From the NCBI GenBank assembly GCA_902786465.1, contig CADACQ010000012.1, forward strand, positions 24,562-88,561: 64,000 nt of DNA, in the 5' to 3' direction. Positions within the stretch are counted from its first letter, which is position 1; every line of letters starts with the position of its first letter. Shown piece by piece: positions 18,298 through 25,300 of the stretch. Under the pieces are notes generated by a model. That model worked only from the letters and a program-made list of their open reading frames with translations, did no database searches and was not told where the DNA came from. Source of the stretch: an uncultured Eubacteriales bacterium (lineage in GTDB: Bacteria; Bacillota; Clostridia; Christensenellales; CAG-138). Position numbers and translations under genes: made by a program.

Positions 18298-18930
18298 ATG
18301 GAACCCTTTCGCATCAAGAAGGCCCTGTTCGTGACCAGCGTCACCGAAAAGGGCGGCTATCCCGAGAAACGACCGGAGATCGCCCTGGTGGGCCGAAGCA
18401 ATGTGGGCAAGAGCAGCCTCATCAACTGCCTGACGGGCAACGGGAAGTTGGCCCGCATCAGCGCCGCGCCGGGGAAGACCCGGCTGGTCAACTATTATCT
18501 CGCCAACGACAGCTTCTATCTGGTGGACCTGCCGGGGTATGGCTTCGCCCAGCGCAGCAAGGGCGAGCGGGAGAGCTGGGGCAAGCTCATGGAGAGCTAC
18601 CTGACCTCGGGCCGGGTGGACCACCTGTTCCTGCTCCTCGATATCCGCCACGAGCCCACGGGGGAGGATCGGCAGATGTTCCAATTCCTCCTCTACTACG
18701 GCATCCCCTTCACCATCGTGGCCACCAAGGCGGACAAGGTGGCGAAGTCCAAGCGCCAGCAGGCGGCCAACCAGAACGCCAAGCTGGTGGGCGCGCCGCC
18801 CTGGGGGCTGCCCTTCTCCAGCGAGACCGGCGAAGGCCGGGAGGCGCTCCTCGAACGTTTGGGCAGCATCGTTTCGGAAAAGCTCGGCTCTCCAAAAGAA
18901 AATGATGCGGAACCCTTGACAGAACCATAA
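18298..18930 (+). CDS. ysxC: Ribosome-biogenesis GTPase YsxC/EngB
   Basis: Cytoplasmic GTPase needed for 50S ribosomal subunit assembly. The 210-residue protein carries the TrmE-Era-type G motifs in order: G1 GRSNVGKSS, G2 region ISAAPGKTR, G3 DLPGYGFAQ, G4 TKADKV and a G5-like FSSETG. An AAAGGAG site lies 6 nt before the ATG. The position of lonA or clpX, often adjacent in Firmicutes, is not seen. A zinc-ribbon gene follows 45 bp later. Confidence 0.96.
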   Translation: MEPFRIKKALFVTSVTEKGGYPEKRPEIALVGRSNVGKSSLINCLTGNGKLARISAAPGKTRLVNYYLANDSFYLVDLPGYGFAQRSKGERESWGKLMESYLTSGRVDHLFLLLDIRHEPTGEDRQMFQFLLYYGIPFTIVATKADKVAKSKRQQAANQNAKLVGAPPWGLPFSSETGEGREALLERLGSIVSEKLGSPKENDAEPLTEP

Positions 18931-18944
18931 CAAGAACGCATACT
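18916..18944 (+). promoter_or_regulatory. Possible promoter for the zinc-ribbon gene inside the ysxC 3' end
   Basis: TTGACA at 18916-18921 with CATACT 17 bp later (18939-18944), about 30 bp before the next start codon. The -35 is perfect and the -10 is moderate. Confidence 0.45.
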
Positions 18945-18975
18945 ATGGGTCGAGAACTACCCAGGAGATGGAACT

Positions 18976-19278
18976 ATGGCGTTACGGAAATGCCCCAAGT
19001 GTGAACTGAATTATCTCAAGCCCGGCGAGACCATCTGCCACGTGTGCGCCTCCGCCATGAAGCGGCGGAAGACTGCCGCCGTGGAAGAGGAAGAGGTGGT
19101 CATGTGCTCCAACTGCGGCGAAGCGCCGGCGGTGAAGGGCCACGACCTGTGCGAGGAGTGCCTGCGGGAGCAAAAGCGGGAGGCCGAGCTGGAGCTCATG
19201 GCCGACAAGCTCCGGGCCGATGAGGCGGATATGCCCATCGAAGAGGACATCGACGAAGAAGACAGCGACGAAGAGTAA
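18976..19278 (+). CDS. Small double zinc-ribbon protein
   Basis: A 100-residue protein with two Cys4 knuckle pairs: CPKC/CHVC in the first ~25 residues and CSNC/CEEC at about residues 43-64. A highly acidic tail (IEEDIDEEDSDEE) follows. The zinc-binding layout is clear but the function is unknown; similar small ribbons act in protein-protein or nucleic-acid contacts. GGAGATGG precedes the ATG. A 9-bp gap to the metallophosphoesterase gene suggests cotranscription. Confidence 0.75.
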   Translation: MALRKCPKCELNYLKPGETICHVCASAMKRRKTAAVEEEEVVMCSNCGEAPAVKGHDLCEECLREQKREAELELMADKLRADEADMPIEEDIDEEDSDEE

Positions 19279-19287
19279 GGAGTGAGC

Positions 19288-19989
19288 ATGCCCCGCATCT
19301 TTGCCATCGGTGATCTGCACCTGTCCCTGTCCGTGGAGAACAAGTCCATGGACGTGTTCGGTCCGGGGTGGGCGAACCACGTGGACCGGCTCCGGGAGGG
19401 CTGGCAGGACACGGTGAGCGAAGACGACCTGGTGCTGATCCCCGGCGACATCAGCTGGGGGCTGCGCCTGGAGGAAGCGGCGGCGGACCTTGATTTCATC
19501 CACTCCCTCAAGGGGAGCAAGATCCTGCTCAGGGGGAACCACGACTACTGGTGGACCGGGTATACCAAGGTCCAGAGCATCCTGCCCCCGTCCATCCAGG
19601 CGGTGCAGAACAACGCCCTCGTCTGGGGCGACGCGATCATCGGCGGGACCCGGGGCTGGAACACCCCCGCGAGCCCTGATTTCTCCGAGAGCAAGGATCG
19701 GAAGATCTTCGAACGGGAAAAGCTGCGGCTGGGCCTGTCCCTGACCGCCATGGACGCCCGGGAAGGGCGGTTGCGGCTCTGCATGCTCCACTACCCGCCC
19801 TTCAACGAGAAGGGGGAGCCCACGGACTTTGCGAGGCTCCTGACGGGCCGGGCGGACCATTGCGTCTATGGCCACCTGCACGGGCGCTCCTGCCTGGGAG
19901 GCTTCGAAGGGGAATACGAGGGGACGGCCTACCACCTGGTGTCGGCGGACCATCTTCGCTTCGTGCCCCAGCTCATCGCGGCATTATAA
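19288..19989 (+). CDS. Calcineurin-like metallophosphoesterase
   Basis: Predicted dinuclear-metal phosphohydrolase, substrate unknown. The five family blocks are present: GDLHLS (D and H), PGDISWG, RGNHDYWW, a later MLHYPP and GHLHGRS. The 233-residue length and motif spacing match the Firmicutes single-domain family. ATG 19288 is chosen, with TAAGGAG 5 nt upstream; GTG 19282 is an in-frame alternative. It follows the zinc-ribbon gene by 9 bp and ends just before a terminator hairpin that overlaps the next gene's start. Confidence 0.88.
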   Translation: MPRIFAIGDLHLSLSVENKSMDVFGPGWANHVDRLREGWQDTVSEDDLVLIPGDISWGLRLEEAAADLDFIHSLKGSKILLRGNHDYWWTGYTKVQSILPPSIQAVQNNALVWGDAIIGGTRGWNTPASPDFSESKDRKIFEREKLRLGLSLTAMDAREGRLRLCMLHYPPFNEKGEPTDFARLLTGRADHCVYGHLHGRSCLGGFEGEYEGTAYHLVSADHLRFVPQLIAAL

Positions 19990-20010
19990 GAGATTTGCCT
20001 ACATACACTG

Positions 20011-20038
20011 AGCCTGTGAAGAACAGGCTTTTTGTTTT
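20011..20038 (+). terminator. Intrinsic terminator overlapping the start of the amidase gene
   Basis: Stem AGCCTGT / ACAGGCT with a 5-nt loop followed by TTTTTGTTTT, 22 bp after the metallophosphoesterase stop. The predicted GTG start of the amidase (20016) lies within the stem. Confidence 0.65.
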
Positions 20039-20696
20039 GCTTTTGGCCCTCCTCCTGGGCTGCGCCCGGACCGTGGACGCGCCCGCGCGGGAGCCCCTGC
20101 CCACGGCGGGCCGGTGGTACGTGATCGTGGACGCGGGCCACGGAGGCTTCGACGCCGGGGCCTCCGGCACGGACACGGGGGTGAAGGAGAGCGATCTCAA
20201 TCTGAAGGTGGCCCTGCTGGTCCAGGGGGCCCTGGAGGACGCGGGGGTGCGGGTGCTCATGACCCGGACCGGCGAGGGGGCCCTGGGGGACACCAAGCGG
20301 GAGGACATGGCCCGGCGGGGGCAGCTGCTGCAGACGGAGGGCGCGGACGCGGCGGTGTCCATCCACATGAACAAGTTCTCCGACCGGCGGGTCCAGGGGC
20401 CCATGACCTACTACCAGGCGGGGGCGGAGGCGGGCCAGAGCCTGGCCGCCGCTATTATCGGCAGCCTGACGGAGGCCCTGGCGCTGCCCGAGCGGCTGCC
20501 CAACCCCGGCAACAACTTCGTGACCCGGGTGCCTCCCTGCCCCGCCGCGCTGGTGGAGTGCGGGTTTTTGAGCCACCCCCAGGAGGAGCGGCTGCTGCAG
20601 GACGAAGGGTACCAGCAGACGCTGGCGGAAGCCATTGCCCGGGGCGTGCTGGCGTTTTTGGAAGCAACCGAAGAAGGGACCATGGCTATGCCATGA
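20016..20696 (+). CDS. N-acetylmuramoyl-L-alanine amidase (Amidase_3, CwlD-like lipoprotein)
   Basis: Zinc amidase cleaving the amide bond between MurNAc and L-Ala in peptidoglycan, probably at the outer face of the membrane. The start GTG 20016 gives a lipoprotein signal with LLLGC lipobox. Amidase_3 motifs follow: IVDAGHGGFDAGASG (first zinc His), KESDLNLKVALLV, VSIHMNKF (second zinc His), and PAALVECGFLSHPQE with the catalytic Glu. The 226-residue length matches CwlD. No clear ribosome site is present and the start overlaps a terminator hairpin, so the start is tentative. Internal methionines would remove part of the catalytic domain. Confidence 0.85.
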   Translation: MKNRLFVLLLALLLGCARTVDAPAREPLPTAGRWYVIVDAGHGGFDAGASGTDTGVKESDLNLKVALLVQGALEDAGVRVLMTRTGEGALGDTKREDMARRGQLLQTEGADAAVSIHMNKFSDRRVQGPMTYYQAGAEAGQSLAAAIIGSLTEALALPERLPNPGNNFVTRVPPCPAALVECGFLSHPQEERLLQDEGYQQTLAEAIARGVLAFLEATEEGTMAMP

Positions 20697-20719
20697 TCCC
20701 TTTTATGTTCGTATCCCGA

Positions 20720-21953
20720 TCAACAGGATTCAGTCATGATGTCCAGGATCTCCCGGTCCGTGTCGCGCATGCCCTCCCGGGCCATGCGGCCCACGGTGCG
20801 GATGGTGTTGTCCACGCCCTTCTTCACGATGCCCTCGCCGGAGTAGAACTGGTTCTTGCCGTGGGTGTACATCTCGTACCCCATGAGCCCGGCCTCCACG
20901 GCCATGGCGATCTTCCCGGCGCAGGAGGGCTTGGCCCCGTCGCAGACCATGCCGGAGAGAATGGCCAGGGTGTTCACGATGGTGTGGGCGATGACCTCGT
21001 ACCCGTCCCCATGGAGGTACGCGATGCCCGCCGCCGCCCCGCAGCCCGCGCTGACAGCGCCGCAGAAGGCGGAAAGCCGCCCGATGCTGGTCTTCTGATG
21101 GATGGTGACCAGGTTCGACACCACCAGGGCCCGAAGGAGCTTTTCCCGGCCCACCTTCAATTCCTTCGCGTACTCGATGACGGGGAGGCTGGCCGTCATG
21201 CCCTGGTTCCCGCTGCCGGAGACGATGACCACCGGCATCTCGCAGCCGCTCATGGGCCTCGAGCAGGGTCTGGCCGATGCGGGCGCCCCAGCTATGGGTG
21301 AGCCCCTCCTGGGAGATGGCGGTGTTGTAGGCGATCTGTCGCTCCAGCACCACCTCCACGTCGAACAGGTCCACGCGGTCCGCGAAGTCGATGATCCGCT
21401 CCACGCTCAAAAGATCGTATTCCGGCTCCTCCTCGGCCTCCTCCGCCCCGCAGGCCCCCTCCAAAGCGAAGAGGCAGGCCCCGTTCTTCTCGATGCGGGT
21501 GATGTTGGTGTGGAGATCCTCGATGACCACCCGAGCACTGTCGGCCCCGGCCCAAACGGTGACGGCGATATAGAACACCTTGTCCCCGGGGTAGGGCACC
21601 ACCTCGATGGGGTGGCTGTCCCGGTAGGCGCGGATGGCCTCCCGGTCCTTTTCGGCCACGTGGGAGATCACCTGCAGCTGCACGTTCGGGTCCCCTGCCA
21701 CCAGCCCCGCGGCCGCCGCGGCCTCGATGCCCCTGAGATACCCGGTGTTGGGCACCACCACGCTCTTCACGTTCTTGATGATGTTCCCGCTGCACTCCAC
21801 CCGGCACCGTTCCGGCAGGGCCCCCAGGGCCTGGCGGGCCTTGGCTGCCCCGTAAGCGATGGCGATGGGCTCCGTACAGCCCGTGGCGGGGATCAGCTCC
21901 GCCTCCAGGATACGAATATACGCCGAATAGGCAGGATCGGTCCGATCGAACAT
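20720..21953 (-). pseudogene. L-cysteine desulfidase family (UPF0597/CyuA-like), broken by a frameshift
   Basis: In intact form this enzyme would split cysteine to pyruvate, ammonia and sulfide using an iron-sulfur cluster. The N-terminal frame (21953 to about 21245) has the family motifs ATGCTEPIAIAYGAAKA, GNIIKNVKSVVVPNT and GYLRGIEAAAAAG. The C-terminal frame (21253-20720) has MSGCEMPVVIVSGSGNQGM and SAGCGAAAGIAYL. The two frames meet near 21245-21253 with a net +1, and the segment before SGSGNQG is shorter than expected. The start ATG 21953 has AAGGAGG. Possible explanations are a real pseudogene, a small deletion or a sequence error. Confidence 0.8.
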
Positions 21954-22021
21954 AGCGACCTCCTTACGCTTCACCACATGAAACAGGAGAGGGGTCGCCT
22001 CTCCTGCCGATGTTCCGCTGT

Positions 22022-22225
22022 TCAGATGACTTTGAAGCCCGCGCCTTCCACCGCCTTGGCGATGACCTCCAGGGGCAGGTCCTCCTTCAGGACCAGGGCC
22101 ACTTCCTTGGTCACGTGGTCAGCCTTGCAGCTCTCCACCTGGGGCAGGGCCTCCAGGACCCGCTGGAGCCGGGCGGAACAACCGCCGCACCTCATGCCGT
22201 CCACCTTGAGATTCAGTTCCTTCAT
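22022..22225 (-). CDS. copZ: Copper chaperone, heavy-metal-associated domain (CopZ-like)
   Basis: A 67-residue ferredoxin-like HMA protein with the metal-binding GMRCGGCSARLQ (CxxC) near residue 10-20 and a family-typical C-terminal EGAGFKV. It carries Cu(I) to CopA or CsoR. It has its own promoter (22255-22283) that overlaps a GC-rich GGGGGTATAC motif like the operator ahead of copA. It lies downstream of copA on the same strand. GGAGG precedes the ATG at 22225. Confidence 0.88.
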   Translation of the reverse strand: MKELNLKVDGMRCGGCSARLQRVLEALPQVESCKADHVTKEVALVLKEDLPLEVIAKAVEGAGFKVI

Positions 22226-22254
22226 GCGTGTATCCTCCGTTGTTTTGTAGTCCT

Positions 22255-22283
22255 ATTGTATACCCCCGGGGCCGTCTCGTCAA
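22255..22283 (-). promoter_or_regulatory. copZ promoter with CsoR-like operator half
   Basis: Minus-strand TTGACG (22283-22278), 17-bp spacer containing CCCCGGGGGTATAC, and TACAAT (22260-22255). The GGGGGTATAC stretch repeats that at the copA promoter, suggesting shared CsoR control. Confidence 0.65.
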
Positions 22284-22299
22284 CGCCGCCGGGGAGATT

Positions 22300-24825
22300 T
22301 CATTCAACGCCGTCCACGATATAGCCGATGGCCTCCACGGCCTGGGTCAGAGCCTCGTCGCTGACCTCGCCGTCCAAAACCACCCTGGCCGTGCCTGCCT
22401 GATGGCTGGCCATGGCCTCCCTAACGCCGGGCACCTTCTCCAGCGCCCCCTTCACAGCGGCCTCGCAGTGCTCGCACATCATACCGGTGATCCGCACAGT
22501 CCTTTCGGCAAAGGCCGACTTCTCCTCCGCTACGACTTGCTCCGGCAGCGCCACGGGATGCTTCTTGGGCCGGTCCCGCCTGCCGTCGTGCATCTTAAAG
22601 AGGTTCAACCGCAGGGCGTTGGTGACCACGCAGAAGCTGGATAGACTCATGGCCGCGGCCCCAAACATGGGGTCCAGGGCGACGCCGGGGATGAGCCCCG
22701 CGGCGATGGGGATGCCGATGCAGTTGTAGAAGAAGGCCCAGAAGAGGTTTTCGTGGATGTTGCGGAGGGTGGCCCGGCTCAGCCGGATGGCCGCAGGCAC
22801 GTCCCGAAGGCTGCTCTTCATGAGCACCACGTCTGCCGCGTCCATAGCTACGTCCGTGCCCGCCCCGATGGCGATGCCCATGTCCGCCCGCATGAGGGCC
22901 GGGGCGTCGTTGATGCCGTCGCCCACCATTGCCACCTTGCCCAGGGCTTTCAGCTCCCGGATCACCTTCTCCTTCCCCTCGGGCAGGACCCCCGCGATGA
23001 CCCGGTCCACCCCGGCCTGCTGGCCGATGGCCTTGGCCGTGCGGGGGTTGTCGCCGGTGAGCATGACAACACGTATGCCCATGTCCTGCAGCTCCTTCAC
23101 CGCCTGGGCGCTGTCCGCCTTCATCACGTCCGCCACGGCGATGACGCCCAAAAGGCTGTCGTTTTTGGCGAAGAACAGGGGCGTCTTGCCCTGCTCCGCC
23201 AAAGCCTCCGCCGCCTGGCGGACGTCCTCCGGCACGGGGCAGCGGCCCGCAATAAAGGTCAGGTTCCCGCCGGAGAGAACGTCGCCGGAAAGGGTGGCGG
23301 TGAGGCCGTTGCCGGGCAGAGCCTCAAAATCCGATACCTCCGCCGCGGCCAGGCCCAGCTCGTCCCCCTTCTGCAGGATGGCCTTGGCCAAGGGATGTTC
23401 GCTCTTCTTCTCTAATGCGTAAGCTAAGGTCAGCAATTCATTTTCGCTGACGCCTGCCGCCGGGACCATGTCCGTGACCTTGGGCTCGCCGGTGGTGATG
23501 GTGCCCGTCTTGTCGAGGACCACCATGTCCGTCTTCCCCGTCTCCTCCAGGGATACGGCGTTCTTGAAGAGGATGCCGTTCTTGGCCCCCTTGCCGTTGC
23601 CCACCATGATGGCCACCGGGGTAGCGAGCCCCATGGCGCAGGGGCAGGAGATGACCAGCACGGCGATGGCCCGGCTCAGGGCGAAGGCGAAGGGCCGCCC
23701 CAGGGCCAGCCAAACGACGAAGATCACCGCCGCGATGCAGAGGATGGCGGGCACGAACACGCCGGAGACCCGGTCGGCCACCTTGGCGATGGGGGCCTTG
23801 GTGGCGGCGGCGTCGCTGACCATGTGGATGATCTGGCTCAGGGTGGTGTCCTCCCCCACCCGGGTGGCCCGGCATTTGAGGAAGCCTGATTGATTCACCG
23901 TGGCGGCGGACACGCTGTCGCCCTCGGCCTTGTCCACGGGGATGCTCTCGCCGGTGAGGGCCGCCTCGTTGACGGCGCTGTGGCCCTCCAAAACGACACC
24001 GTCCACGGGGATGTTCTCCCCCGGGCGCACCACGAACAGGTCCCCGGTTTGGACCTCCTCGATGGGCACCTCCGCCTCCTGGCCGTCCCGGACCACCACG
24101 GCGGTCTTGGGGGCCAGCTTCATAAGGCTCCGAAGGGCGTCGGTGGTCTTGCCCTTAGAGCGGGCCTCCAGCATCTTGCCCACGGTGATGAGGGTCAGGA
24201 TCATGGCGGCTGACTCGAAGTAGAAGCTGTCCATGAGGGCCATGGTCCGCGCCTCGTCCCCCTTGACCACGGCGTCGGTCATGAGGAACAGCACCACCGT
24301 GCTGTACGCGAAGGAGACCCCGGAGCCCATGGCCACCAGGGTGTCCATGTTGGGCGCGCCGTGGCGGAGGCTCGTGAAGCCGCTGACGAAGAACTTTTTG
24401 TTGATGAGCAGGATGACGGCGGACAGGACCATCTGAACGAGGCCCATGGCCACATGGTTCCCCTCGAACCACGCCGGGATAGGCCAACCCCACATATGGT
24501 GGCCCATGGAGAAATACATGAGGATGAGCAGAAAGCCCAGGGACCACAAAAGCCGCTTCTTCAGCACCGGCGTCTCCCGATCCTTCAGGGCCTCCTCCTC
24601 GGCGGCGTGGTCCACCTTCTTCGCCGCGCCTTTCTCGGCGCAGCCGTAGCCCGCCGCCTCCACGGCCGCGATGATCTTCTCCGGGGCCACGTCCCCCTCC
24701 ACGCCCATGGAGTTGGTCAAAAGGCTCACCGCGCAGGCGGTGACCCCCTCCACCCCGTTCACGGCCTTCTCCACCCGGGCGCTGCAGGCCGCGCAGCTCA
24801 TGCCCGTCACGTCGTATTGCTTCAT
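22300..24825 (-). CDS. copA: Copper-exporting P1B-type ATPase CopA
   Basis: Pumps Cu(I) out across the cytoplasmic membrane. It is 841 residues. An N-terminal HMA domain ([14 protein letters not shown]) is followed by eight membrane segments. Between them are the A-domain TGES motif, the CPC ion-binding motif in [14 protein letters not shown], the phosphorylation site [10 protein letters not shown], a C-terminal [10 protein letters not shown] hinge, and the SEHPLAKAI nucleotide-site His. Unusually, a second HMA domain ([19 protein letters not shown]) is at the C-terminus instead of in tandem at the N-terminus. ATG 24825 has GGAAGGG; the upstream ATG is in the promoter. Confidence 0.96.
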   Translation of the reverse strand: MKQYDVTGMSCAACSARVEKAVNGVEGVTACAVSLLTNSMGVEGDVAPEKIIAAVEAAGYGCAEKGAAKKVDHAAEEEALKDRETPVLKKRLLWSLGFLLILMYFSMGHHMWGWPIPAWFEGNHVAMGLVQMVLSAVILLINKKFFVSGFTSLRHGAPNMDTLVAMGSGVSFAYSTVVLFLMTDAVVKGDEARTMALMDSFYFESAAMILTLITVGKMLEARSKGKTTDALRSLMKLAPKTAVVVRDGQEAEVPIEEVQTGDLFVVRPGENIPVDGVVLEGHSAVNEAALTGESIPVDKAEGDSVSAATVNQSGFLKCRATRVGEDTTLSQIIHMVSDAAATKAPIAKVADRVSGVFVPAILCIAAVIFVVWLALGRPFAFALSRAIAVLVISCPCAMGLATPVAIMVGNGKGAKNGILFKNAVSLEETGKTDMVVLDKTGTITTGEPKVTDMVPAAGVSENELLTLAYALEKKSEHPLAKAILQKGDELGLAAAEVSDFEALPGNGLTATLSGDVLSGGNLTFIAGRCPVPEDVRQAAEALAEQGKTPLFFAKNDSLLGVIAVADVMKADSAQAVKELQDMGIRVVMLTGDNPRTAKAIGQQAGVDRVIAGVLPEGKEKVIRELKALGKVAMVGDGINDAPALMRADMGIAIGAGTDVAMDAADVVLMKSSLRDVPAAIRLSRATLRNIHENLFWAFFYNCIGIPIAAGLIPGVALDPMFGAAAMSLSSFCVVTNALRLNLFKMHDGRRDRPKKHPVALPEQVVAEEKSAFAERTVRITGMMCEHCEAAVKGALEKVPGVREAMASHQAGTARVVLDGEVSDEALTQAVEAIGYIVDGVE

Positions 24826-24868
24826 AGCCCTTCCTTTTCCGCGGTCCATGCCGCCTCTCGATGCCCCT

Positions 24869-24897
24869 ATAGTATACCCATAGGGGGTATATGTCAA
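24869..24897 (-). promoter_or_regulatory. copA promoter with embedded CsoR operator
   Basis: Minus-strand TTGACA (24897-24892), exactly 17 bp, TACTAT (24874-24869). The spacer region holds the pseudo-palindrome TATACCCATAGGGGGTATA (plus-strand 24873-24891), typical of a CsoR-type operator. CsoR binding here would block RNA polymerase until Cu(I) is bound. Confidence 0.8.
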
Positions 24898-24902
24898 CCC
24901 GG

Positions 24903-24928
24903 AAAAAGCCGGTCCTGTCCGGACCGGC
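24903..24928 (-). terminator. csoR terminator
   Basis: On the minus strand, GCCGGTCC (24928-24921) pairs with GGACCGGC (24915-24908) and TTTTT follows. It lies 6 bp after the csoR stop and just before the copA promoter, so csoR and copA are separate units. Confidence 0.75.
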
Positions 24929-24934
24929 CTGAAT

Positions 24935-25240
24935 TCATTTCATCAGCTTCTGCAGGGTGTCCATGAGCTCGTCGATGACTTCGTCGTGCCCGGCGCGGAT
25001 ATCGTCGGCAACGCAGGTGCGGATATGGTTCCCCAGCAGCTCCCGATCGAAGGCGCTGAGGGCTGCGGACACCGCCGCACTCTGGATCAGGATGTCCGTG
25101 CAGTAGGCCCCCTTCTCCACCATGGCCCGGATGCCCCGGACCTGGCCCTCGATGCGGCTCAGCCGGTGGATCAAACTCCGGTATTCCTCCTCGGTGCGCG
25201 CCTTGGTCTTGCCTGTGCAGCAGCATTCCTTCTCTTCCAT
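24935..25240 (-). CDS. csoR: CsoR-family copper-sensing repressor
   Basis: Helical DUF156 metal-sensing repressor of copper export genes. It is 101 residues from ATG 25240. Expected Cu(I) ligands are present: Cys in [10 protein letters not shown], and His and Cys in NHIRTCVA. The helix [19 protein letters not shown] is a hallmark. An extra N-terminal ECCCTGK triplet of cysteines is unusual. It has its own promoter (25272-25300) and a terminator after the stop, and faces the operator at copA. Confidence 0.93.
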   Translation of the reverse strand: MEEKECCCTGKTKARTEEEYRSLIHRLSRIEGQVRGIRAMVEKGAYCTDILIQSAAVSAALSAFDRELLGNHIRTCVADDIRAGHDEVIDELMDTLQKLMK

Positions 25241-25271
25241 GGTCCTTGTCCTCGTTCTCTTCGTTTGTATG

Positions 25272-25300
25272 AACATATCACAGGCGTTTTTCCCTGTCAA
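25272..25300 (-). promoter_or_regulatory. csoR promoter
   Basis: Minus-strand TTGACA (25300-25295), 17-bp spacer, TATGTT (25277-25272), 31 bp before the csoR ATG. The promoter overlaps the last 4 bp of the Pro/Thr-rich gene. No CsoR operator palindrome is visible here. Confidence 0.7.
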
